Origin: Clostridia bacterium
GTDB taxonomy: Bacteria; Bacillota; Clostridia; Oscillospirales; Oscillospiraceae
Length of the DNA stretch: 6,115 nucleotides
Assembly: GCA_003245395.1 (NCBI GenBank)
Contig: QKDF01000284.1
Coordinates: forward strand, 1-6,115
Direction of reading: 5' to 3'
Part shown: piece by piece, positions 1 to 5,153 of the stretch
Layout: each line of letters opens with the position of its first letter
How positions within the stretch are numbered: the stretch's first letter is position 1
The notes under the pieces: model-generated
What the model was told of the DNA's origin: nothing
The model's database searches: none
Seen by the model: only the letters and a program-made list of their open reading frames with translations
Program-made: the position numbers and the translations under genes

Positions 1-474
1 GTCCTGGTGTTCGCCAAGGGCGACAAGGCTGAGGCTGCCAAGGCCGCAGGCGCCGACTACGTGGGCGATATGGACATGGTCGAGAAGATCCAGAAGGAAA
101 ACTGGTTTGACTTCGACGTGGTCGTTGCCAGCCCCGACATGATGGGCGTGGTTGGCCGTCTGGGTAAGGTTCTGGGCCCCAAGGGCTTGATGCCCTCCCC
201 CAAGGCCGGCACCGTGACGCCCGATGTGGCTAAGGCCGTGCAGGAAGTCAAGGCCGGTAAGATCGAGTACCGCCTGGACAAGACCAACATCATCCACTGC
301 CCCATCGGCAAGGTTTCTTTCGGCGCTGAAAAGCTGACGGAGAACTACAATGCCATCATGGGCGCCATTGTCAAGGCGAAGCCCGCTTCCGCCAAGGGCC
401 AGTATATCAGAAGCTGCGTGGTGGCTTCCACCATGGGCCCCGGCGTGAAGATGAGCGCCGCCAAGCTGGTCTGA
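1..474 (+). CDS. rplA: 50S ribosomal protein L1, 3' part (5' end outside window)
   Basis: L1 binds 23S rRNA at the L1 stalk, helps release deacylated tRNA from the E site, and in many bacteria represses its own operon. The reading frame is already open at base 1 and gives 157 codons, so roughly the first 70 residues of a protein of about 230 are missing. The segment [20 protein letters not shown] (codons 59 to 78) is the L1 signature, followed by the family pattern around [20 protein letters not shown] and the C-terminal GPGVKM near the stop. It ends in TGA. No terminator is visible between it and the rplJ promoter 34 bases downstream, so readthrough from an upstream rplK-rplA unit into the rplJ leader is likely. 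The methionine-like GTG at position 7 is an internal valine codon, not the start. Identification is near certain; only the upstream part is unseen. Confidence 0.97.
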   Translation, partial: VLVFAKGDKAEAAKAAGADYVGDMDMVEKIQKENWFDFDVVVASPDMMGVVGRLGKVLGPKGLMPSPKAGTVTPDVAKAVQEVKAGKIEYRLDKTNIIHCPIGKVSFGAEKLTENYNAIMGAIVKAKPASAKGQYIRSCVVASTMGPGVKMSAAKLV

Positions 475-507
475 GTTTCTTCAATATCCGACCGCGGAAA
501 TCAATGC

Positions 508-535
508 TTGACAAATTTTCACGGTTTGATATAAT
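508..535 (+). promoter_or_regulatory. Strong sigma-A type promoter for rplJL
   Basis: A perfect -35 box TTGACA (508-513) and a perfect -10 box TATAAT (530-535) are 16 bp apart, and TG at 527-528 makes an extended -10. Transcription should start near 541-543, just ahead of the L10 leader. It gives rplJL its own start in addition to readthrough from rplA. Confidence 0.88.
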
Positions 536-550
536 ATCAGATGCGTTCCA

Positions 551-653
551 AAGACAGCAGGTGGAGTTTGCTCCGTAAATCCTGCCGAGGACGGCTTTCG
601 TAAGATAGCTACTCCGTCCTTGTGTCTTTGCGGCACAAGGACGGTTTCTTTTT
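551..653 (+). ncRNA. L10 leader RNA, autoregulatory transcription attenuator of rplJL
   Basis: This lies between the rplJ promoter and the gene, and its core resembles the Firmicutes L10 leader (AAGACAGCAGGTG ... CCTGCCGAGG). Visible pairings are: AAGACA (551-556) with TGTCTT (623-628); GCAGG (557-561) with CCTGC (581-585); and GGAG (563-566) with CTCC (571-574) around a TTTG loop. The asymmetric GTAAAT loop (575-580) lies where a kink-turn-like bend would be expected. AGGACGG (588-594) can pair with CCGTCCT (614-620), which would block the terminator at 614-644. In B. subtilis the L10(L12)4 complex stabilises an anti-antiterminator in the rplJL leader and so promotes termination. The same logic fits here, by inference: surplus stalk protein shuts off its own mRNA. 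Identity as an L10 leader is strong; which helix L10 contacts is inferred. Confidence 0.9.
614..653 (+). terminator. Regulated intrinsic terminator in the rplJ leader
   Basis: Perfect 11-bp arms CCGTCCTTGTG (614-624) and CACAAGGACGG (634-644) enclose a 9-nt loop and are followed by TTTCTTTTT (645-653). The left arm is shared with the antiterminator helix, so this is the off state of the attenuator rather than an operon end. Confidence 0.9.
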
Positions 654-673
654 GAACGCACCTATAATTCTCT

Positions 674-680
674 GGAGGTG
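674..680 (+). promoter_or_regulatory. Ribosome binding site that fixes the rplJ start
   Basis: GGAGGTG lies 9 bases before ATG 690. An in-frame GTG at 678-680 is part of this site itself and so cannot be the start codon. Confidence 0.9.
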
Positions 681-689
681 AAAACAAGA

Positions 690-1229
690 ATGCCTAATGC
701 AAAGGTCTTAAGTGAAAAGCAGGCTATCGTGGCCCAGCTGACCGAAAAGATCCAGAAGGCAACCGCAGGCGTGATTGTCGACTACAAGGGTATTACCGTT
801 GAAGAAGACACAGCTCTGCGCAAAGAGTGCCGCGAAAACGACGTGGACTATGCTGTTGTAAAGAACACGCTGCTCCGCTTCGCGTTCAACAACACCGGCC
901 TGAGTGATCTGGACGGCCTGCTCAACGGCACCACGTCTCTGGCTCTGTCCGATGATGTCGTGGCACCCGCCCGTATCATGGCCAACTATGCCAAGAAGCT
1001 GGAAAACAAGTTTGAGATCAAGGGCGGCTTCATGGACGGCAAGGCTGTTGACCTGGATACCATCAAGTCTCTGGCTGCCATCCCCGCTCTGCCCATCCTG
1101 CAGGCGCAGGTTCTGGGCACCATGCTCGCACCCATCACCGGCCTGGCCGTCGTCCTCAAGCAGATCGCCGAGAAGAACGGCGCTCCCGCCGAGGCGGCTG
1201 CCGAAGAAGCTGCTCCCGCTGCTGAATAA
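690..1229 (+). CDS. rplJ: 50S ribosomal protein L10
   Basis: L10 is the base of the ribosomal stalk. Its N-terminal domain sits on 23S rRNA next to L11, and its C-terminal helix carries L7/L12 dimers that recruit translation factors. The product has 179 residues, usual to slightly long for the family. It begins MPNAKVLSEKQAIV. The conserved core runs from about residue 27 (VIVDYKGITVEED) through DVDYAVVKNTLLRFAF to the FEIKGGFMDGKAVD segment near residue 108. An Ala/Glu-rich tail follows after about residue 160, common in Firmicutes L10. The start is ATG 690, chosen because GGAGGTG is 9 bases upstream. The gene is preceded by the L10 leader and followed after 47 bases by rplL. That spacing holds no terminator, so the two are co-transcribed, consistent with their assembly as one complex. 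Confidence 0.97.
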   Translation: MPNAKVLSEKQAIVAQLTEKIQKATAGVIVDYKGITVEEDTALRKECRENDVDYAVVKNTLLRFAFNNTGLSDLDGLLNGTTSLALSDDVVAPARIMANYAKKLENKFEIKGGFMDGKAVDLDTIKSLAAIPALPILQAQVLGTMLAPITGLAVVLKQIAEKNGAPAEAAAEEAAPAAE

Positions 1230-1276
1230 GCAGCACCACATCAACAAATTGAACTTTTATTTAGGAGGCTATTCAA

Positions 1277-1648
1277 ATGTCTGAGAAAGTTACCGCTATG
1301 ATCGAAGAGATCAAGGCTCTGACCGTTTTGGAACTGTCCGAACTGGTGCACGCTCTGGAGGAAGAATTCGGCGTTTCCGCTGCCGCTATGGCTGCTCCCG
1401 CCGCTGGTGGCGCTGCTGCTGCCGTTGAAGAGAAGACCGCTTTCGACGTGGTTCTGACCGGCTTTGACGCCGCTGCTAAGATCAAGGTTATCAAGGTTGT
1501 CCGCGAGATCACCGGCCAGGGCCTGGCTGAGGCCAAGGCAACCGTCGAGGGTGCTCCCAAGACCCTGAAGGAAGGCGTTTCCAAGGACGACGCCGAGGCT
1601 CTGAAGAAGCAGGTCGAAGAGGCCGGCGGCAAGGTCGAGCTGAAGTAA
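1277..1648 (+). CDS. rplL: 50S ribosomal protein L7/L12
   Basis: L7/L12 is the multi-copy stalk protein that binds elongation and initiation GTPases and stimulates GTP hydrolysis on the ribosome. The product has 123 residues, standard for the family. Residues 1 to about 35 form the N-terminal dimerisation and L10-binding helices ([20 protein letters not shown]). An Ala/Gly/Pro-rich hinge spans about 36 to 52. The C-terminal factor-binding domain then begins at [20 protein letters not shown] and includes the conserved [10 protein letters not shown] and the ending [11 protein letters not shown] 1277 is preceded by AGGAGG at 1263-1268 with 8 bases between. L12 is needed in several copies per L10, and this consensus site may help raise its output relative to rplJ (inference). 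It is the last gene of the unit: a strong terminator follows and the next gene is convergent. Confidence 0.98.
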   Translation: MSEKVTAMIEEIKALTVLELSELVHALEEEFGVSAAAMAAPAAGGAAAAVEEKTAFDVVLTGFDAAAKIKVIKVVREITGQGLAEAKATVEGAPKTLKEGVSKDDAEALKKQVEEAGGKVELK

Positions 1649-1669
1649 GTTCGGATCGAACAAGCTAAT

Positions 1670-1722
1670 TGGAACCTTTTGCGGGGTACCTGAAAATTTT
1701 CTGGTATGCCCGGTTGATTCCA
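1670..1722 (+). repeat. Imperfect 53-nt inverted repeat between rplL and its terminator
   Basis: TGGAA (1670-1674) pairs with TTCCA (1718-1722). GGGGTACC (1683-1690) pairs imperfectly with GGTATGCC (1703-1710). The centre is the perfect palindrome GAAAATTTTC (1692-1701). It has no U tract of its own and precedes the real terminator by 8 bases. It could be an mRNA 3'-end processing or stability element, or a protein site; the sequence does not decide. Confidence 0.5.
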
Positions 1723-1730
1723 CATAAAGA

Positions 1731-1763
1731 AAGCAGGCTGTGCAGCGCACAGCCTGCTTTTTT
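1731..1763 (+). terminator. Intrinsic terminator of rplJL, probably usable in both directions
   Basis: Perfect 13-bp arms AAGCAGGCTGTGC (1731-1743) and GCACAGCCTGCTT (1747-1759) surround an AGC loop, and the last two T of the right arm continue into TTTTTT (1758-1763). Read on the minus strand the same stem is followed by TCTTTATG, a weaker U-rich tail. It may therefore also stop transcripts arriving from the convergent tcdA. Confidence 0.92.
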
Positions 1764-1974
1764 ACTTTTAAAGGATTGTGAAGGGTTCAGAATGGGTCAA
1801 TTGGGCATAGAAAACCCAGAAGCAAAAGAGATAAGCGGGACGATAGTACAGATAGAAAACACTGCGAAGACGGCGAACGGAATGCCCGCGCGCAACGACG
1901 AAAACGACAGAGCATGCAATCCAGTCCGGTGGGTGAATCGTCCACAATAACCGGCGTATTGATAATTGACTCGA
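1764..1974. other. Gene-poor convergent strip downstream of tcdA
   Basis: These 211 bases lie between the rplL terminator and the tcdA stop. I see no convincing gene, promoter, RNA or terminator of its own. The minus strand is rich in pyrimidines and short TTTTC/TTCG runs. Several short frames are open on both strands, but none has a ribosome binding site or a family I recognise. If tcdA has no nearer terminator, this strip is its 3' untranslated tail up to the shared hairpin at 1731-1759. ATAGAAAAC occurs twice on the plus strand (1807-1815 and 1852-1860), which may be chance. Confidence 0.5.
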
Positions 1975-2709
1975 TCAGCCTGTCATCGATTCCGGTGTTC
2001 CGATCAGGTTACGAACCACGGTGCTGCCCAGCAGCAGCCCCGCGGTCGCCGGAACCCAGGGATTGCTGGCCGGAACACTGCGCCGTCCCGGCGGAGGTGT
2101 TTCACGCATTTCCGGTCGGATAGGAGCCTCTGGGCTGAATACCACTTGCAGGTGGTCGATTCCCAGTGTCCGCAGCTCCTTGCGCATTACCCGTGCCAGA
2201 GGGCAGCCGAAGGTCTTGGAGATATCCGTAACCTGCAGCAGGGAAGGGTTCAGCTTGTTTCCGGTGCCGAGGGCGGCGATGATGGGAATCTCCAGACGCA
2301 AAGCTGTCTGCACCAGATCCAGCTTGCAGGAGACCAGATCGATGGCATCTACGATATAATCATATCGGCAGCCTTCCGGAAAAAAGAGGCTGCGGTTTTC
2401 GGCGTTGTAGGTTTCCTGAATCGGATATAGCTGCAGATGGGGATTGATGTCTCGCAGACGGTGGGCTACAGCCTCTGTTTTGGGGAGACCGATGGTGGAA
2501 TGCAGTGCCTCCAGCTGACGGTTCAGATTTGTCAGAGCCACTGTATCGTTGTCCACGATGGTCAGTGCACCGATACCGGAACGGGCCAGGCATTCGGCTA
2601 CATAGCTTCCCACGCCGCCCAGACCAAACAGGATAACATGAGTGGCCTTTAGCTTTTGCTGGGCTTGTTCTCCCCAGAGCACTTCATTTCGCAAAAAAGG
2701 ATTGTCCAT
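1975..2709 (-). CDS. tcdA: tRNA threonylcarbamoyladenosine dehydratase
   Basis: TcdA is an E1/MoeB/ThiF-like cytoplasmic enzyme. It uses ATP to dehydrate t6A at position 37 of ANN-decoding tRNAs into the cyclic form ct6A, which sharpens decoding. The 244-residue product is the normal length. In order it shows: the Rossmann nucleotide motif GLGGVG (29-34); D53 and D55 with TNLNRQ (60-65), the adenylation signature; K77; DAID (121-124); ALGTGNKLNP (146-155); DISKT (162-166); CPLARVMRKEL (169-179); and the late PATAGLLLGS stretch. The last two blocks separate TcdA from MoeB and ThiF, and no CxxC zinc pairs are seen. The ATG at 2709 has GGAG 10 bases upstream (2723-2720). It lies downstream of the isomerase gene with a terminator hairpin between. 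Only about 27 bases separate that terminator from the start, so expression by readthrough is likely. It is the orthologue of B. subtilis YrvM and E. coli CsdL/YgdL. Confidence 0.95.
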   Translation of the reverse strand: MDNPFLRNEVLWGEQAQQKLKATHVILFGLGGVGSYVAECLARSGIGALTIVDNDTVALTNLNRQLEALHSTIGLPKTEAVAHRLRDINPHLQLYPIQETYNAENRSLFFPEGCRYDYIVDAIDLVSCKLDLVQTALRLEIPIIAALGTGNKLNPSLLQVTDISKTFGCPLARVMRKELRTLGIDHLQVVFSPEAPIRPEMRETPPPGRRSVPASNPWVPATAGLLLGSTVVRNLIGTPESMTG

Positions 2710-2736
2710 AATTTTTATACTCCAATTCTCCGCGGG

Positions 2737-2770
2737 AAAAGAGCCGGCTTTGATCCCTCAAAGCCGGCTC
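2737..2770 (-). terminator. Intrinsic terminator after the isomerase gene
   Basis: Perfect 13-bp arms GAGCCGGCTTTGA (2741-2753) and TCAAAGCCGGCTC (2758-2770) enclose a 4-nt loop. On the minus strand the stem is followed by TTTT and then CCC. The short U run suggests incomplete termination, which would let some transcripts enter tcdA. It lies 17 bases after the isomerase stop codon. Confidence 0.8.
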
Positions 2771-2787
2771 CCTTGTGACAGAGTATT

Positions 2788-4347
2788 TCAGACAGCTACG
2801 AACTGAACCCCGAAGCTGTGCTGGTCGGCGGTATAGTCCTTGGTTAGATCGGTATACCAGGTGGTGTAGTCGTTGTTCTTGAGTGTGTTGGTTACCTGTA
2901 CCTGCCAATAGGGAAGATCGGTACCCACAAAATACATGACATGATAGCCGTAATCGGTCTCCACAACGCCGGTGTCGCCGGATTTACGGGAGGAATCGAA
3001 GCACCAGTCGTTGAAAGAGGTCACCATTTCGCCCTTGTAGATCTGCTCATAAAGGCCGCCGTTATCGGTGGAACCGGTGTCCGAAGAATTCTCCGTGGCA
3101 AGCGCTGCAAACGAATCCTCGGTGGCCGCGCCGGATTTCCACTGGGACAGCAGATCCTCGGCCTTTGCCTTGGCGTCGGCCTTCAGCGTGGCCTGTTCGG
3201 CATCATATCCGTCCTCGCCTTCGGTAAGCGTACCGGTTTCGGGCTGAATGAGAATGTGGCGCACATCCACGGTGTTGTAATCGTAGCGGTAGCGCTTGTG
3301 GAATACCACCACATAGTAGTTGGAATTTGCCTCGTCAAACAAAACCGTGGAGTCCCCGGAGGCGCGGGTGGTGTCATAGAGCCAGTTCATCAGAACAGAG
3401 TCGGAATAAGAGCCGCCCTGGCCGTCGGTATAGGTTGCGGTGTCTTTGTTCTCATCAGCAAGAGCGGAGAGAGTCTTACCGCCCTTGTAATCGGCATAGA
3501 TGGAATTGGCAGTTGTTTTGGCAGTATCCAGAGCCTCGGTCTTCATCGCGTCGGTGACGTCAACGGTATTTCCATCGGAGTCCGTGGTAGCGGGAGTACC
3601 CGTGACCAGAACGCTTTCGTAATCGACGGCGTCATAGCTGTTGGGATCTTCGTTGTACGCATCCGTCAGCTGTGCAGTGGTATAGGTCAGGTTGTCCTCA
3701 TAATTCTGGGAATAAGCCTGAGCCAGCAGTGCACGCTTAAGCTGTGCCTCATAGATCGTCTGGGTCATTGTGCTGCCGTAGATTTTTTTGAGATACTGAT
3801 CCAGGCTTGTATAGCCATATTTGGTTGCAGAAGATTCCATAGAAGACACATTGCTTTCCAGCTGGGACTGAAGGTCGTCCGTCCAGGTAAATCCGTCCTT
3901 GGCGGCAGCATCATTCATGGCGGATACCGTGGACATCTGATTGAGCGCCTGATCCAGGAAATAGTCGAACCAGGTCTCGCCGTCGCTGCCGCCGCTGTAT
4001 GCCTGACTGCGCAAAGGGGTGGAAGTGCTCAACCCCAGATAGGACAGGTAGGAATAATTGTTGCTGACGAAGCTCTGGTAGACATTGGTGAAGTAGTAGT
4101 TCACTTCCGCGGCAGTATAATTTTCACCGTGGATGGTGGCAGCAGTGGCGTGCTTCTGGATCAAATTGGACTTCCATACAAAGACACTGATTGCCACAAG
4201 CAAAAACACCACTCCGATGGTGGCGTACAAAATATTGCTGCGTCGTTCTTCTTTGCGCTTTTCTGCCTCGCGGGCAGTCTTCGGATTGGACCAGGAGGTA
4301 ATATCACCCCGTGCTTGTCCAGCCTTCTTTTCATTCGATGCGCTCAT
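2788..4347 (-). CDS. Membrane-anchored parvulin-type peptidyl-prolyl cis-trans isomerase (PrsA/SurA-like)
   Basis: This is predicted to fold or protect exported proteins at the outer face of the membrane by isomerising Xaa-Pro bonds. The 519-residue product has a basic cytoplasmic head (EAEKRKEERR, 27-36) and one transmembrane helix at about 38-58, with no lipobox cysteine. That makes it a type II anchored protein rather than a PrsA lipoprotein. Residues 60 to about 270 form a helical SurA_N-like region, rich in Tyr, Ser, Asn and Asp. The parvulin domain spans about 362-475: VRHILI with H364, a helix around AKAKAEDLLS, the loop STDNGGLYEQ with G430-G431, and the closing strand YGYHVMYF with H469. 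The start is ATG 4347, because GAGAGGA (4363-4357) lies 9 bases upstream. ATG 4356 touches that site. ATG 4419 would nearly coincide with the predicted transcription start. A strong promoter precedes the gene and a terminator follows. The domain call is firm; client proteins are unknown. Confidence 0.9.
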   Translation of the reverse strand: MSASNEKKAGQARGDITSWSNPKTAREAEKRKEERRSNILYATIGVVFLLVAISVFVWKSNLIQKHATAATIHGENYTAAEVNYYFTNVYQSFVSNNYSYLSYLGLSTSTPLRSQAYSGGSDGETWFDYFLDQALNQMSTVSAMNDAAAKDGFTWTDDLQSQLESNVSSMESSATKYGYTSLDQYLKKIYGSTMTQTIYEAQLKRALLAQAYSQNYEDNLTYTTAQLTDAYNEDPNSYDAVDYESVLVTGTPATTDSDGNTVDVTDAMKTEALDTAKTTANSIYADYKGGKTLSALADENKDTATYTDGQGGSYSDSVLMNWLYDTTRASGDSTVLFDEANSNYYVVVFHKRYRYDYNTVDVRHILIQPETGTLTEGEDGYDAEQATLKADAKAKAEDLLSQWKSGAATEDSFAALATENSSDTGSTDNGGLYEQIYKGEMVTSFNDWCFDSSRKSGDTGVVETDYGYHVMYFVGTDLPYWQVQVTNTLKNNDYTTWYTDLTKDYTADQHSFGVQFVAV

Positions 4348-4356
4348 TTGTTTCAT

Positions 4357-4363
4357 TCCTCTC
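4357..4363 (-). promoter_or_regulatory. Ribosome binding site that fixes the isomerase start
   Basis: GAGAGGA on the minus strand is 9 bases before ATG 4347 and directly abuts ATG 4356. Spacing therefore favours the shorter form beginning MSASNEKK. Confidence 0.75.
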
Positions 4364-4427
4364 AAAGTCATACATAAGGGTACGCCGCGCTGGTCTTTGT
4401 GGCGCGCCATATCAAACACACCTGCAC

Positions 4428-4456
4428 ATTATATCCGAAAAGCAGCGGAACTGCAA
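4428..4456 (-). promoter_or_regulatory. Promoter of the isomerase gene
   Basis: On the minus strand, -35 TTGCAG (4456-4451) and a perfect -10 TATAAT (4433-4428) are separated by exactly 17 bp. The predicted start near 4421 gives a 5' leader of about 74 nt before ATG 4347. Confidence 0.85.
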
Positions 4457-4468
4457 GTGAAATTTCAC
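4457..4468. promoter_or_regulatory. Perfect 12-bp palindrome abutting the isomerase -35 box
   Basis: GTGAAATTTCAC reads the same on both strands and ends one base before the -35 hexamer TTGCAG. Position and symmetry are those of a dimeric regulator site. No regulator is encoded in the window, so the assignment is inference. Confidence 0.45.
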
Positions 4469-4542
4469 ATATCCGATCGGCGGCGACACCACGGTAGTTG
4501 TCAGAATAGCACGCCGATCTGAAACCAGCCTGAAAAAGGCAG

Positions 4543-4568
4543 AAAAAAGGACAGAGAATCCTCTGTCC
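4543..4568 (-). terminator. Intrinsic terminator of the 6S-like RNA
   Basis: On the minus strand GGACAGAG (4568-4561), a GATT loop and CTCTGTCC (4556-4549) form a perfect 8-bp stem followed by TTTTTT (4548-4543). A second run of five T lies a few bases further on. No reading frame ends here, so it marks the end of a non-coding transcript. Confidence 0.85.
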
Positions 4569-4720
4569 CATGAAAAACGCACCCCGCAGCGGCCGTGTAG
4601 ACCCGTTATAACCTGCACCTTTACGGACAGGTGGGTTGCCTCCAGTACGCTTTATCGCTTCCAACTTCCAACCGCAAACAGCAGTCGGGAGGCCTGCGAA
4701 CCACGGCCTGATACGGCATC
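4543..4720 (-). ncRNA. ssrS: Probable 6S RNA
   Basis: 6S RNA mimics an open promoter, binds housekeeping RNA polymerase and dampens transcription in slow growth. This strip has no protein gene but ends in an intrinsic terminator and folds as one long interrupted hairpin. From outside in, the pairs are: CCGTA (4716-4712) with TGCGG (4588-4584); GGCCGTG (4708-4702) with CACGGCC (4597-4591); CCCG (4689-4686) with CGGG (4605-4602); CTGC (4684-4681) with GCAG (4616-4613); and TTTGCGG (4678-4672) with CCGTAAA (4626-4620). A wide asymmetric bubble, 12 nt against 4 nt and flanked by G-C pairs, separates the second and third helices, which is the 6S hallmark. The 3' strand GGGTCTACACGGCCGCTGCG recalls the E. 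coli 6S 3' strand GGGUUACAGCCUGCGGCGGC. Length is about 175 nt. The neighbouring tcdA matches the position of B. subtilis bsrA near yrvM. Exact 5' end and name are inferred. Confidence 0.62.
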
Positions 4721-4721
4721 C

Positions 4722-4753
4722 CGTATAACGAAATGTGGGTTAAAAAAAGTCTA
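4722..4753 (-). promoter_or_regulatory. Possible promoter of the 6S-like RNA
   Basis: On the minus strand TATACG (4727-4722) could be a -10 box, giving a start near 4715-4718 at the base of the terminal helix. The best upstream hexamer is TAGACT (4753-4748), but the spacing of about 20 bp is long. The match is weak and is supported mainly by its position. Confidence 0.35.
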
Positions 4754-4795
4754 TCACGCACCGCGCAGGGTAATTTTTTCAGTCATTTTCCGATG

Positions 4796-4823
4796 GATGC
4801 CGCAGACGGAGCAAAGCGGCATC
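4796..4823 (-). other. Stem-loop just after the DUF1292 gene
   Basis: GATGCCGC (4823-4816) and GCGGCATC (4803-4796) make a perfect 8-bp stem with a 12-nt loop, 8 bases after the DUF1292 stop. Neither strand shows a proper U tract, so it is not a typical intrinsic terminator. It may protect the mRNA 3' end or act as a weak terminator ahead of the 6S-like RNA. Confidence 0.4.
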
Positions 4824-4831
4824 GCTTAATT

Positions 4832-5122
4832 TTAGAGATCCTGATCCTCGTCGTCAAACAGAGATTCCATAAACAGGTCGTAAACCGTCTGCAGTTCCTC
4901 ATCCGAATCGAGGGTGGAGAGCAATTCGTCTCCGTTTTCCACGATGACTTTCAGGATCACAAGACCTGTGTCGGGATTTTCATCGTCATCCTCTGTTTCG
5001 GCAGGGAAAAAGGCCATGTATTTTTGTCCTTCGTGCTCCAGAGCATCCACAAACTCCAGCTCGATCTCATTGCCGTCATCATCTGTGATGGTAACGAATG
5101 TTGGGCCGAATTCTTCGCTCAC
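4832..5122 (-). CDS. DUF1292 family small acidic protein (YrzB-like)
   Basis: This is a 96-residue, very acidic protein of unknown function. It has the usual DUF1292 layout: an opening strand pair FVTITDDDGNEIELEFVDAL (residues 9-28); HEGQKYMAFFP (30-40); an acidic loop ETEDDDENPD; then GLVILKVIVENGDELLSTLD; and a C-terminal helix DEELQTVYDLFMESLFDD. There is no signal peptide or membrane segment, so it should be cytoplasmic. The start is GTG 5122, because a full AGGAGG (5136-5131) sits 8 bases upstream. An in-frame TTG at 5182 would add 20 residues, but it lies inside the predicted promoter and has no ribosome site. In B. subtilis the homologue YrzB is encoded with alaS and yrrK; here neither is in the window. 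It faces away from the penicillin-binding protein gene. The family call is solid; the function is unknown. Confidence 0.88.
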   Translation of the reverse strand: MSEEFGPTFVTITDDDGNEIELEFVDALEHEGQKYMAFFPAETEDDDENPDTGLVILKVIVENGDELLSTLDSDEELQTVYDLFMESLFDDEDQDL

Positions 5123-5153
5123 TGGCAGCACCTCCTCTCGCCTCGTTGAGGTT

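Noticed and set aside
678..689. Upstream GTG start for rplJ
   Set aside because: The GTG is part of the ribosome binding site GGAGGTG. ATG 690 has correct spacing and begins the usual L10 N-terminus.
708..1247. A 179-codon minus-strand frame over rplJ
   Set aside because: It is a shadow of a highly biased ribosomal protein gene, with no start signals or recognisable product.
1669..1950. A 93-codon plus-strand frame after rplL
   Set aside because: It runs through the palindrome and the intrinsic terminator, has no ribosome site and no recognisable sequence.
2941..4377. A 478-codon open frame on the plus strand opposite the isomerase gene
   Set aside because: It is antisense to a gene with clear parvulin motifs. 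The product is an Ile/Gly/Val-rich string with no family features or ribosome site, as expected from mirrored codon bias.
4348..4419. Longer N-terminus for the isomerase from ATG 4419
   Set aside because: That codon lies at the predicted transcription start, leaving no leader or ribosome site. GAGAGGA is spaced for ATG 4347.
4412..4664. Short minus-strand frames of up to 98 codons across the 6S-like RNA
   Set aside because: They cross the terminator stem and the U tract and contain no family features. The helix pairings explain the region better.
4543..4720. The small RNA as SRP RNA, tmRNA or RNase P RNA
   Set aside because: The SRP apical motif with GGAAG/AGCAG loops, any tag reading frame and the RNase P core motifs are all missing.
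4713..4823. Pairing of GATGCCG at the 5' end of the 6S-like RNA with CGGCATC of the upstream stem-loop
   Set aside because: It is only 7 bp and would matter only in a readthrough transcript, so chance similarity is likely.
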